A stretch of DNA of 64,000 nucleotides from positions 124,001 through 188,000 of the forward strand of contig NZ_JBEMAR010000002.1 of the NCBI RefSeq assembly GCF_040274945.1, read 5' to 3'. The position numbers and the translations under genes were made by a program. Below are positions 53,015 to 62,452 of this stretch, piece after piece (positions within the stretch are counted from its first letter, which is position 1; each line of letters opens with the position of its first letter). The notes under the pieces were generated by a model. The model saw only the letters and a list, made by a program, of their open reading frames with translations, did no database searches and was not told the DNA's origin. Source of the stretch: Carnobacterium_B sp040274945. GTDB lineage: Bacteria; Bacillota; Bacilli; Lactobacillales; Carnobacteriaceae.

Positions 53015-54688
53015 TTAGTGAGCTTCAATATAAGCATCTTTGTAAGTGTATTTAGCTCCAACTTGGTGGTTGTAAATATCCTTAACATATTCTTTTTGTA
53101 AAGTTGCTGCAGCTCTTTGGAATAGAGGAGCAACACCTGCTTCTTCTAATAAGATTTTTTCTGCATCAAGCAAGTTTGTCCAACGTGCATCAACATCTGT
53201 TGCGTTCTCTCCTTTAGATAAAGCAACTAGTTCGTCAAATTCTGCATTACTATAGCTAGAACGGTTGTATGGACTTTCTGATGTCATTAAATCAATAAAG
53301 TTTACTGGATCAGCAAAGTCAGCTCCCCAACCACCTAAAGCAAAATCGTAATCTTGTTTTGTTTGCAATTCTAAACGAGATTTAAAAGGAACGTTTTTCA
53401 AGGTCACTTCTACACCAGGCAAATTCGTTTCAATTTGATCTTTCATGTAAGCTCCAACTTTTTTATTTGTTTCATCATCATCGCCAAGTAATTCTAATGT
53501 TACAGTATCTGTACCTAGTTCAGACTTAGCTGCTTCCCAATATTCTTTAGCTGCATCAGGATCAAAGGCTAGGTAGTCTCCAGATTCTGCACGGAAGTCA
53601 TCTCCAGAAGTTGGATTCGCTGCTAACTCAGAAGGAACAAGACCTCCTACTGTTTGAGAACCATTTGCTAAGATTTCGCTAACCAATAGTTCATGATCAT
53701 AAGCAGTTGCAATTGCTTTACGTAAGTTTTCATTAGCTAATGGTGTTTCTTCTCCATTTTTTTCTTGATTCAATTGAAGATAAGATGTTCTTGCTTCTGT
53801 TTCAACAGTATAATCTGCATTATCTTTGTATTGTTTAGCAAACTCACCGGTTAAATTAACTCGATCAATTTGACCAGAATCGTATAAGTTTAGTGCTGTA
53901 GACGTTTCTTTAATAACTTCAACATTAATTTCTTCTAAAGTAACATTTTCAGCATCCCAATAATCATCATTCTTTTCGTAAGTCCAATTTAGGTTTGTTC
54001 CATCCCAATTGCTAAATGTGAAGGGTCCATTAAAGACCATTGTTTCTGCTGAAGTACCGTATTTGTCTCCTTGTTCTTCTACAAATGCTTGGTTTTGAGG
54101 GTAGAATGTTGGGAAAGCCATTAAAGAAATAAAGTATGGTACCGGTGTTTCCATCGTAACTTTTAATTCATAATCGCCAACAGCTTCCACTCCTAAAGTT
54201 TCAGGTTCAGCCTCTCCACCAATGATAGCTGTTGCATTTTTGATTCCTTCAAATAAGTAAGAATATGAAGCGGCTGTTTCAGGATCAACAACCCTTTGCC
54301 AAGCGTAGACAAAATCCTTAGCTGTTACAGGATCGCCATTTGACCAAGTTGTATCTTCACGTAATTTAAATGTGTATTCTAAACCGTCTTCACTGACTGT
54401 TGCTTCTTCTTGAGCTAAAGCTGGAATAGGTTGGCTATCCTTATCAAGGCGATACAATCCTTCGTTGATGTTATTAAAAACGGTAAAACTAACTGTATCT
54501 GTAGCTAATGCTGTATCTCCTGTAGGCAATTCCGCAATCTCAACTAAGTTCAGTACTTGTTCTTCTGCTAAATCTCCTTCGCCTGAATTTGATGAAGATG
54601 TTTCACTATCTGCTTCATTTCCACAAGCTACCAAAATACCTGCTGTTAATAATAAGGCTCCAGATTTCCACCATTTCTTCTTCTCCAT
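53015..54688 (-). CDS. oppA: Oligopeptide-binding lipoprotein, OppA type
   Basis: 557 residues, solute-binding family 5. Lipoprotein signal with lipobox LVAC and C22 as the lipidated residue (preceded by LLLTAGI). The mature part includes EDGLEYTFKLREDTTWSNGDPVTAKDFVYAWQR, the family-5 signature, and LRKAIATAYDHELLVSEIL. No permease (oppBC) or ATPase (oppDF) gene is next to it, so this is an orphan binding protein that must share a transporter encoded elsewhere, or act in peptide sensing. Strong ribosome site GGGGGA. Confidence 0.92.
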   Translation of the reverse strand: MEKKKWWKSGALLLTAGILVACGNEADSETSSSNSGEGDLAEEQVLNLVEIAELPTGDTALATDTVSFTVFNNINEGLYRLDKDSQPIPALAQEEATVSEDGLEYTFKLREDTTWSNGDPVTAKDFVYAWQRVVDPETAASYSYLFEGIKNATAIIGGEAEPETLGVEAVGDYELKVTMETPVPYFISLMAFPTFYPQNQAFVEEQGDKYGTSAETMVFNGPFTFSNWDGTNLNWTYEKNDDYWDAENVTLEEINVEVIKETSTALNLYDSGQIDRVNLTGEFAKQYKDNADYTVETEARTSYLQLNQEKNGEETPLANENLRKAIATAYDHELLVSEILANGSQTVGGLVPSELAANPTSGDDFRAESGDYLAFDPDAAKEYWEAAKSELGTDTVTLELLGDDDETNKKVGAYMKDQIETNLPGVEVTLKNVPFKSRLELQTKQDYDFALGGWGADFADPVNFIDLMTSESPYNRSSYSNAEFDELVALSKGENATDVDARWTNLLDAEKILLEEAGVAPLFQRAAATLQKEYVKDIYNHQVGAKYTYKDAYIEAH

Positions 54689-54876
54689 AACTAAATCCCC
54701 CGTTTTTAATCTTATTTTAATCTTTTTTTAATTAAATTAGAACTTGATAATAAATATACACATTTCATTTATTATTTGCAAGCTTTTTTTTATCTAAAAA
54801 ATCAACTTTAATTGACTTTTAAGCTCCGTTACCTTTATGCTTATCATTAGTAAGCATTTTTAAGGAGTGATCAAAG

Positions 54877-55503
54877 ATGAAAATTGCAATTTGGTCGGAT
54901 TTCGTATGCCCTTTTTGTTATATTGGAAAACGTCATTTAGAAGCCGCAATTAAAGACCGTACAGACATAGAAATCGAATTTCATAGTTATGAACTGGATC
55001 CAACTGCACCCGAAAAGGTTGAAGGTACGATGGAAGAGTATTTTGCTGAACATAAAGGAATGAGCGTTGATCAAGCTCAATCAATGTTTAATCAAGTTAC
55101 TCAAATGGCTAATAATGTTGATTTAGATTACCATTATGAGACTATTCAACATGGTAATACGTTAAAACCACATCGTTTATTTCAATTTGCCAAAGAACAA
55201 GGTAAAGGAAATGAATTTATGGAATTAGCTAAAAAAGCTTATTTTATTGAAGGCAAATGGTTAAATGATGATGATTTCTTAGTTCACTTAGCCGAATCAA
55301 TTGGATTAGAAGAAGCACGTGTTAGAGAAATTCTAACTTCAAATGCTTATTTAGATGCTGTACGTTTAGATCAAGCTCAAGCAGTTGAAATTGGCGTTCA
55401 AGGTGTCCCTTTCTTTGTTATCGATGAACAATATGGTGTTAGTGGTGCTCAACCTATTGAAGTATTCGAGCAAGTGTTAGCAGAAATTGATGCAAAATCA
55501 TAA
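54877..55503 (+). CDS. DsbA-family oxidoreductase, FrnE type
   Basis: 208 residues, thioredoxin-like fold with helical insert. Active site C11-P-F-C14 in WSDFVCPFCYIGKRHLE, and the cis-proline region VQGVPFFVIDEQYGVSGAQP. No signal peptide, so it is cytoplasmic, like FrnE/YwbO proteins used in oxidative stress and polyketide-type settings. In lactic acid bacteria they probably protect thiols. Ribosome site AAGGAG. Single gene. Confidence 0.92.
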   Translation: MKIAIWSDFVCPFCYIGKRHLEAAIKDRTDIEIEFHSYELDPTAPEKVEGTMEEYFAEHKGMSVDQAQSMFNQVTQMANNVDLDYHYETIQHGNTLKPHRLFQFAKEQGKGNEFMELAKKAYFIEGKWLNDDDFLVHLAESIGLEEARVREILTSNAYLDAVRLDQAQAVEIGVQGVPFFVIDEQYGVSGAQPIEVFEQVLAEIDAKS

Positions 55504-55513
55504 ATAGAATACC

Positions 55514-55550
55514 AAAAAGGAGCTGAGAATAAAATCTCAACTCCTTTTTT
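55514..55550 (+). terminator. Terminator of the FrnE-type gene
   Basis: AAAAAGGAGCTGAGA with TCTCAACTCCTTTTTT (one mismatch), loop ATAAAA. Confidence 0.85.
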
Positions 55551-55648
55551 ATAATCCTATCTAACTATTATTCTCCAACATAAGACAAAATAGTTCTGTT
55601 TAATCCGCTAGAAAGTTAGAATAGGATTATCGAGATAGGAGGAACATC

Positions 55649-56383
55649 ATGTATATTTTACTCAGCTTTTTTTGTGCAGTAGGCTTTGCTTTGATTCATT
55701 TTTTCTCTAAATCTATCCGCTTTGCGAATGTCGTGCCAAGAAGTAAATTCTTATCTTTTTCAGCAGGAGTTTCTGTTGCCTATGTATTTGTCCATTTATT
55801 GCCAGAATTAAATCATTACCAAGAAGTACTAGTCAATGAACTAAAAAATAGTCCCTGGAGGTACTTAGAGCATCATATTTATGTCATTGCTTTAGCTGGA
55901 CTAGTCTTGTTTTACTCTTTAGAACGTTTAGTCAAGATTTCTAAAAATAATCCTCGTTTTAAACAACCCGAAGATGCTAGTTCAGGTATCTTTTGGCTTC
56001 ATATTGGTTCCTTTTTTATTTACAATGCCATTATTGGGTATTTACTCGTACAAGAAGAATTCAACACTGTTCTTGGAATGCTATTTTATTTTATCGCTTT
56101 AGGTGTTCATTTTCTAACCAATGACTGGAGTTTACGCAAAGACCATCAGCATATTTATGATCAATATGGTCGAGTACTTTTAACCGTAGCTATTCTTTTG
56201 GGATGGCTTATTGGAGCATTAACCGAACTAAATGAGCTGCTTCTCTCTATTTTGCAAGCCTTCATAGCTGGTGGCGTTATCCTCAATGTCATGAAAGAAG
56301 AACTTCCTCAAGAACAAGAAAGCAGCATAGGCAGTTTTTTGTTTGGCTCGTTCGGGTACTCTCTTCTGTTAATCTTTCTTTAA
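55649..56383 (+). CDS. ZIP-like eight-helix membrane protein
   Basis: 244 residues with eight likely helices (about 1-20, 32-55, 74-95, 115-132, 138-160, 173-195, 197-215, 225-244). SFSAGVSVAYVFVHLLPEL resembles the ZIP transporter region (helix 2), and ALGVHFLTNDWSLRKDHQHIYD has the histidine spacing of helix 4, though HS/E pairs are partly changed. The protein may move or sense a divalent metal, or may be a distant ZIP relative. No regulator nearby. TAGGAGG ribosome site. Confidence 0.6.
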   Translation: MYILLSFFCAVGFALIHFFSKSIRFANVVPRSKFLSFSAGVSVAYVFVHLLPELNHYQEVLVNELKNSPWRYLEHHIYVIALAGLVLFYSLERLVKISKNNPRFKQPEDASSGIFWLHIGSFFIYNAIIGYLLVQEEFNTVLGMLFYFIALGVHFLTNDWSLRKDHQHIYDQYGRVLLTVAILLGWLIGALTELNELLLSILQAFIAGGVILNVMKEELPQEQESSIGSFLFGSFGYSLLLIFL

Positions 56384-56401
56384 GGTTCATTTTGAACGCA
56401 T

Positions 56402-56445
56402 AGAAAAACCCTTGAAATCAGAATTTTGATTTCAAGGGTTTTTCT
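56402..56445. terminator. Bidirectional terminator
   Basis: A perfect stem AGAAAAACCCTTGAAATCA with its complement, loop GAATT, T-runs on both sides. Between the ZIP-like gene and the purine permease. Confidence 0.93.
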
Positions 56446-56485
56446 GTATAATTTTTTTATAAACACATTTTAGTACTATTACTGC

Positions 56486-57763
56486 TTAGATAATTGCAAT
56501 AGCAACCATCGTGAGTAAGAATAAGAAGGATACGACTTTCATCGCTTTTTTTACTAAGAAAAATTCGCCATTTGCTAATTTAAAAATAGGATAGGCTACA
56601 AAACCAAAAGCTAATCCATCAACGATACTTGATGTTAAAGGAATCATCACTATAATTAAAAAGGCAGGGAACCATTCACTAAAATCATCAAATGGAATAT
56701 GTTTTAAGTTTTCCATCATAATCGCTCCAGTTATTACAATAACAGGTGATAGTGCAGCATTTGGAATATAAGACAACAATGGTGTGAAAACTAGTGAAAG
56801 TAAAAATAGTCCTCCAGCAAACACAGCTGTTAAACCGGTCTTTCCACCAGCTTTAATACCAGATGCACTTTCAGCTGCTGGTATAGTCGGGCTCGTTCCA
56901 AGTAGACTTGATACAAGCGTCATGACTCCACTGACTTTAAAAGCGCTCGTAAAACGATTCTTATCTTCTAACATGCCTTCAAACAAACCTATAGATTCAA
57001 AAATTAAGATCATTGTCAAAGAAAATACGGCTAAAATAAACGGCACACTAAGGATTGTTGAAAAATCAAAAGCTCCTACAAGTGCGGGATAATTTGATAG
57101 ATTACTCAATGAGAATGAAGAGGCTCCTGCTTCATGAACGCCAGTTACCAATGAAATAATAGTAATAACTGCAATTCCAATAAAAAAGCTTCCTGGTACG
57201 TTTCTTAGATAAAGCACACCGGATAATAAAATTCCAATGACAGCGAGTAAGACAAGCGGCTGAGACAAATCTCCTAACGTAATAAATGAGTTGGCTCCTC
57301 CATCCGTAAGAATACCACCATTTTCTAGTCCAATGACGACTAAGAAAAGTCCGATTCCGGCTGTAATACCGTGTTTTAATGAATCGGGAATCGCATCTAC
57401 TAACAACTTGCTGATAGAAGTATAGGCAATACCAGTAAAAATTATTCCAGAGACAAAAACTACCGCTAAGGCTTGCTGCCAAGATAGCCCCAATGAACCT
57501 ACGATTGTATACGTAAAGAAAGCATTAACTCCCATACCAGGAGTGAGCACCAGTGGAGCATTTCCCCATAAACCCATTAAAATGCTTCCAACAGCAGAAA
57601 CTAAAATCGTACCGAACACACTTAACTCAGGTGGAATCCCTGCTTCAGCTAATATTAATGGATTGACTATAATAATATACGATAGCGCGAAAAATGATGT
57701 AATACCCGCTATCATTTCTTGTTTAATACTTGTTTGGTTTTCTTTCAATTTAAAAAAATTCAC
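56486..57763 (-). CDS. NCS2-family purine permease (guanine/hypoxanthine type)
   Basis: 425 residues, start GTG 57763 with AAAGGAG 8 bases upstream; the frame continues to 57844 without a site. About 12-14 helices. QEMIAGITSFFALSYIIIVNP opens the AzgA/PbuG-type fold, GMGVNAFFTYTIVGSLG is helix 3, and SLLGTSPTIPAAESASGIKAGGKTGLTA is the substrate-binding loop with conserved Ser/Thr/Glu. No purine riboswitch is seen upstream (57764-57900), where several B. subtilis relatives have one. Confidence 0.9.
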   Translation of the reverse strand: MNFFKLKENQTSIKQEMIAGITSFFALSYIIIVNPLILAEAGIPPELSVFGTILVSAVGSILMGLWGNAPLVLTPGMGVNAFFTYTIVGSLGLSWQQALAVVFVSGIIFTGIAYTSISKLLVDAIPDSLKHGITAGIGLFLVVIGLENGGILTDGGANSFITLGDLSQPLVLLAVIGILLSGVLYLRNVPGSFFIGIAVITIISLVTGVHEAGASSFSLSNLSNYPALVGAFDFSTILSVPFILAVFSLTMILIFESIGLFEGMLEDKNRFTSAFKVSGVMTLVSSLLGTSPTIPAAESASGIKAGGKTGLTAVFAGGLFLLSLVFTPLLSYIPNAALSPVIVITGAIMMENLKHIPFDDFSEWFPAFLIIVMIPLTSSIVDGLAFGFVAYPIFKLANGEFFLVKKAMKVVSFLFLLTMVAIAII

Positions 57764-57942
57764 TATTTTTTTCTCCTTTTCGATGTGTTTTCTCAAACAC
57801 AAGTAATCTGGAGACATGGGCTGCAGTCTTTTTAAAGCTTGCACAGCAAAAAAGAAAGTTTTCTTTCCTTACACGCCCCAACGTTTGATTTTAACATCTA
57901 CAGCACAAAAAGTCATGTATTTTTTTTACGATAGAAAGACAA

Positions 57943-57986
57943 AAGAAGTATTCATAGAGAAATATATTTCTCTATAAATACTTCTT
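57943..57986 (-). terminator. Terminator of the glycogen operon
   Basis: AAGAAGTATTTATAGAGAAATA with its near-complement (single mismatch), followed leftward by CTTTTGTCTTT. Confidence 0.87.
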
Positions 57987-57999
57987 CATTTATCGATGC

Positions 58000-59859
58000 T
58001 TAAAATATAGTAGTCTTTGCTTCTTGACCTTGTTCTTTTATCAAAAGAACAGCTTTATTGGGTTGTAGTTGAATATGATTCAGTTGATTTTTGTCCAAAA
58101 AAGATGAGATTTTAAAATCATACTGCTCTGGAATAGCCGATGTTTCTAAACGATTCTCTTTATTAGCTGTGTTTAAAATCATAATGACAAACTCTTCTTG
58201 GTTGCTCAACCTAACGATTCCCATTAATTCACCCTGTGAAAAGGAATAAAAGTCCCCATCTTTCAAACTGGTTTCTTTGCTACGGATAGCAGCTAATTTT
58301 TTTACAAAAGTTTGAATCTCTTTATTCTCTTTTCCCCACGGATACATCCGGCGATTATCAGGATCTGCATTTCCTTCCACACCTGCTTCATCCCCATAAT
58401 AAAAACAAGGAACTCCTGGAACAATAAATAATAAGACCATTGCTTGTTTTAACTTTGCTACATTCTGATTTAAAACAGTGTAGATTCTTTCGGTATCATG
58501 TGTGCCAATATTATTAAAATTACTTTTAAAAGCTTCTACAGGATAATTTTCTTTTAAATTCATCCACATCTCAGCAGCTTCTTGCGGAGTAATTGACCCT
58601 TGAAGAAGTCCAATAATAATTGCCCGAAAAGGGTAATTCATCGCCCCATGCAATTGACCTCCTTCAATGTAATGACGGCGTTTATTATAAGCAATTTTAT
58701 TTGAGGCATCTTCCCACACTTCACCAATCAATACTGAATCTTCAACTGTTTCTTCTAATGCCAACCGTATCCCTTTTAGTACATCATCAGATAATTCATC
58801 AGCTACATCCAAACGCCAGCCGCCTAATCCTAATTTTGACCATTTTCGGATTACACTATTTTGATCTTTATACAAAAAGGACTGGACCTTTGGATTTTCT
58901 GTATTCAACTTTGGTAAATCTTTTACACCCCACCATGATTCATAGTGATCTGGAAATTTTTTAAACGTGTACCAATCAAAATAATGACTTTCCTTAGATT
59001 GATAAGCTCCCATTCCAGGATATGTTCCATATCGGTTGAAGTAACGGCTGTCTGCACCTGAATGGTTAAATACGCCGTCTAAAATAATCCGCATCCCAAA
59101 CTCTTTAGCTTTTTGAATCAGTTCCTTAAACGTGTCTTGATCGCCAAACATTGAATCAATTTTCAGATAGTCACCTGTATCGTATTTGTGATTGCTTCGA
59201 GCTTCAAATAATGGACTAAGATATAAAATAGTGATACTCATTTCTTTTAAATAAGGTAATTTTTGGATGATTCCCTTTAAATTGCCACCATAAAATTCCC
59301 AACGAACAACTTCTCCCTTTTCATTTTTGATGTACATGGGCAGGTCCTCTTGATCAGCATAGAGAAAGGAATTTTTTTTAGGATTCAGCACTTTTCCGTC
59401 CTCAGTGCCATTGTAAAAACGATCTACAAAAATATGATACGCTATTCCCTCTCGGTACCATTTAGGTGAAGAATCTGTATATAAATAACTCGTTAGTTGA
59501 TATGGCTTCACCTCATGTTCTCGTTTATAAACTTGGCCTTCTCCACCCTTAGACCGTTGATTGTTCCCATAGTAAACGACTTCGTCTTGTTGATTTTTTT
59601 GAACAAGTACTTTAAAAAAATAATAATACAATCCTTGTCCTTCCGTTAATTGAATCGTAACTTGGTATTGAAATTGTCCGATAGAATGCATCTTGACTTC
59701 AAATGTATCTCCAAAATCCTTTTGTACAATTAGGTAGACTGGTTCGATTACCGGCCACTTACATGTAATCGTAAAGGTTACTTTTTGATTGATCGGTACA
59801 GCTCCAAATGGTTTTTTATATTCTGATAACCACGAATTGTAATAAATCATTTCAGTCAT
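58000..59859 (-). CDS. Glycoside hydrolase family 13 (neopullulanase/maltogenic amylase-like)
   Basis: 619 residues. N-terminal beta-sandwich (about 1-125), then the GH13 barrel with the four conserved regions: DGVFNHSG (I), GWRLDVADE with nucleophile Asp (II), LIGEVWED with acid Glu (III) and NNIGTHDTERI with Asp (IV). No signal peptide, so it trims glycogen or maltodextrins inside the cell. It ends the glg operon, 44 bp after glgP, and acts as debranching or maltodextrin enzyme. Lacks pullulanase-type carbohydrate-binding modules. Confidence 0.9.
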   Translation of the reverse strand: MTEMIYYNSWLSEYKKPFGAVPINQKVTFTITCKWPVIEPVYLIVQKDFGDTFEVKMHSIGQFQYQVTIQLTEGQGLYYYFFKVLVQKNQQDEVVYYGNNQRSKGGEGQVYKREHEVKPYQLTSYLYTDSSPKWYREGIAYHIFVDRFYNGTEDGKVLNPKKNSFLYADQEDLPMYIKNEKGEVVRWEFYGGNLKGIIQKLPYLKEMSITILYLSPLFEARSNHKYDTGDYLKIDSMFGDQDTFKELIQKAKEFGMRIILDGVFNHSGADSRYFNRYGTYPGMGAYQSKESHYFDWYTFKKFPDHYESWWGVKDLPKLNTENPKVQSFLYKDQNSVIRKWSKLGLGGWRLDVADELSDDVLKGIRLALEETVEDSVLIGEVWEDASNKIAYNKRRHYIEGGQLHGAMNYPFRAIIIGLLQGSITPQEAAEMWMNLKENYPVEAFKSNFNNIGTHDTERIYTVLNQNVAKLKQAMVLLFIVPGVPCFYYGDEAGVEGNADPDNRRMYPWGKENKEIQTFVKKLAAIRSKETSLKDGDFYSFSQGELMGIVRLSNQEEFVIMILNTANKENRLETSAIPEQYDFKISSFLDKNQLNHIQLQPNKAVLLIKEQGQEAKTTIF

Positions 59860-59902
59860 TTTATTTCCTCAGTTCTATTGTAGTTGCCGTCTTATTAATC
59901 TT

Positions 59903-62335
59903 TTATATTGGCTGGTTGCCTTTTAAAAAAGAAGCCTGTTTTTCAGATTTCCCCTTAACATTCCATATTTCATCAGCGTAGCGCATGATTGTAAAATCGG
60001 CAGAAAACGGACCAGAACTTGCAATATTGATCAATGCCTTTTGGTTCCACGCCTGTTTGTCTTGATATAGGTTATCTGCTCTTTCTTGAGCTGCAACAAA
60101 ACTTGCAAAATCTTGCAAAACATAATACTCATCATTAAATAATGTTAATGAGTCATAGATTACTTGGCCTTCTTCTTCGATACCTGGAATAGTACCATTG
60201 ATTAGGCAATTTAGGACTCGAGTCAAACGCGGATTGGCTTCCATAACGGCTATCGAAGAATAATTACCCTCTCGATTCATCTGATTAACTTCGTCATTCG
60301 TCAAACCAAATAGAAAAATATTGTCTTCTCCTACTAAATCTTTAATTTCAATATTAGCACCATCCAATGTTGCCATGGTCAAAGCACCATTTAACATCAA
60401 CTTCATGTTACTTGTTCCTGAAGCTTCTTTTCCTGCTAATGATATTTGTTCACTGATATCTGCAGCTGGAATAATCAACTCGGCTAATGAAACACCATAA
60501 TTTTCTACAAATACCACTTTTATTTTATTGCCTATATCTGGATCGTTATTTACTAACTGAGCTAATGCATTAATAAACTTAATGATTTGCTTTGCATAAA
60601 CGTAGCTAGGAGCTGCTTTTGCTCCAAAAATAAAGACTCTTGGCTGTAAATCAAGGGTAGGATCGTCTTTGATTTTCAAATAACGGTCTAAGATATGCAA
60701 CGCATTTAATAATTGACGCTTGTATGCATGTAGTCTTTTTATTTGCACATCAAATAATGCTGTAGGATCAATTTCAATACCGTATTTTTCTTTTGCATAA
60801 AACGCAAATCGTTTTTTATTTTCAAGTTTGATATCAGATAATTGTTTTAGTGTTTCTGGATCTTTTGAATAGACCTTAAACTGTCTTAATTCAGCTGGAT
60901 TCGTTTTCCACTCTTGATCGATCTTATCATCAATCAGCTGCGTTAACTTTTCGTTAGCTAAATGAAGCCATCTTCTTTGCGTAATACCATTCGTTTTATT
61001 ATTAAATTTAGATGGATACATTTTATAAAAATCGTGCAGCGTTTCTTCTTTTAAAATATCTGTATGTAATTGGGCAACCCCATTTACACTGTGACTTCCA
61101 ATGATAGCTAAGTGCGCCATTTTAACATAACCGTCTGAAATAATAGTAGTACGATACGTCAATTCTTCTCCATATAAGGGGATTTTTCTATCTATATGAC
61201 GTTGATTGATTGCTTCAATGATTTGATAAATACGAGGCAGCAACCCTTGAACCATATCGACCGGCCATTTTTCCATAGCTTCTTGCATGATGGTATGGTT
61301 GGTATAACTAATAGACTTTTTCGTAATATCCCATGCATTTTCCCAACTAAGTCCTTCTTCATCTAATAAAATACGCATCAATTCTGGAACACATAAAGCT
61401 GGATGTGTATCATTTACATGAATAGCGATTTTATTTGGAAACTCACTCCATGGCTGATTTTGTTTTTTGAAAAATCGTACAATACTTTGAATACCTGCAG
61501 ATGTAAAAAAATACTCTTGTCTCAACCTAAGAAGCTGTCCTTCATAATTTGAGTCATCTGGATAAAGTACCTCTGTAATCTGGTTGACTACTTCTCGTTC
61601 AGCAATCGTCTTGTAACGTATCTCTTCTTCAGGGGGAATTTCAGCTGACCATAAGCGAAGATTGTTTACAACATCATTCTCATATCCTATCATTCCTGTG
61701 TCATAAGGCACTGCTAAAATATTTTGGGTATTCGAATAGATAGGGCGCAGTTTATTTTCGCCATCTTCTTTCAAATACACTTCGCCGCCATAACGAACCA
61801 TGACAGCTTTATTTTCTTTTCTGACTTCCCAAACATTTCCGTTACGTAGCCAGTTTTCTGGCAATTCAACTTGATACCCATCTACAAATTTTTGTTGAAA
61901 CAAACCATAACGGTAACGAATACCTGTACCGTTGCCCGGAATACCTAGAGAAGCAATTGAATCCATAAAACAAGAAGCTAATCGACCCAATCCACCATTA
62001 CCTAAAGCTGGATCTACTTCTGATTTTACAATCGTTTCGAAATCTAACCCCATTTCAGCAATTCCTTCTCGCACAATATCTAAAATACCTAAATTCAACA
62101 AATTGCTTTTCAGCATACGCCCAGGTAAAAATTCCATTGAAAAATAGTAGACTTGTTTTACTTTTTTTTCTAAATACAGTTGATTGGTTTGGTTCCAATT
62201 ATCAGAAGAATAACTTTTTATAAAATTGCCTAAAGCTGTATATTGCTGTATGGAAGAAGTATCTTCTAAATTTGAGGCATAAAGTACTTCAATTATTTTC
62301 TCGAATTCTTCTTTAAATTCAGTAGTTGTTAACAT
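59903..62335 (-). CDS. glgP: Glycogen/maltodextrin phosphorylase
   Basis: About 810 residues; releases glucose-1-phosphate from glycogen. Start fixed by GAGGAG (62343-62348): ATG 62335 lies 7 bases on, ATG 62338 is adjacent, and a longer frame goes to 62407. VYYFSMEFLPGRMLKSNLLNLG opens the family, and the PLP lysine is in GTSNMKLMLNGALTMATLDGANIEI. VIFGAKAAPSYVYAKQIIKFINAL is also typical. Between glgA and the GH13 gene, so synthesis and breakdown are co-transcribed. Confidence 0.95.
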   Translation of the reverse strand: MLTTTEFKEEFEKIIEVLYASNLEDTSSIQQYTALGNFIKSYSSDNWNQTNQLYLEKKVKQVYYFSMEFLPGRMLKSNLLNLGILDIVREGIAEMGLDFETIVKSEVDPALGNGGLGRLASCFMDSIASLGIPGNGTGIRYRYGLFQQKFVDGYQVELPENWLRNGNVWEVRKENKAVMVRYGGEVYLKEDGENKLRPIYSNTQNILAVPYDTGMIGYENDVVNNLRLWSAEIPPEEEIRYKTIAEREVVNQITEVLYPDDSNYEGQLLRLRQEYFFTSAGIQSIVRFFKKQNQPWSEFPNKIAIHVNDTHPALCVPELMRILLDEEGLSWENAWDITKKSISYTNHTIMQEAMEKWPVDMVQGLLPRIYQIIEAINQRHIDRKIPLYGEELTYRTTIISDGYVKMAHLAIIGSHSVNGVAQLHTDILKEETLHDFYKMYPSKFNNKTNGITQRRWLHLANEKLTQLIDDKIDQEWKTNPAELRQFKVYSKDPETLKQLSDIKLENKKRFAFYAKEKYGIEIDPTALFDVQIKRLHAYKRQLLNALHILDRYLKIKDDPTLDLQPRVFIFGAKAAPSYVYAKQIIKFINALAQLVNNDPDIGNKIKVVFVENYGVSLAELIIPAADISEQISLAGKEASGTSNMKLMLNGALTMATLDGANIEIKDLVGEDNIFLFGLTNDEVNQMNREGNYSSIAVMEANPRLTRVLNCLINGTIPGIEEEGQVIYDSLTLFNDEYYVLQDFASFVAAQERADNLYQDKQAWNQKALINIASSGPFSADFTIMRYADEIWNVKGKSEKQASFLKGNQPI

Positions 62336-62452
62336 CATTATTCTCCTCTTATTCTTTTTGATTGAACTATTGAATCTTCTGGTAAATAAAGAAACTTCAA
62401 CAGTCAAAATAAGAATAGTTGCCTATTTTTATGTGCCTGTTGAAGCTCTTCA

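Noticed and set aside
57764..57900. Purine riboswitch before the purine permease
   Set aside because: I could not find the conserved TATA...GTTTCTACC-type core; only a weak A-T-rich hairpin is present.
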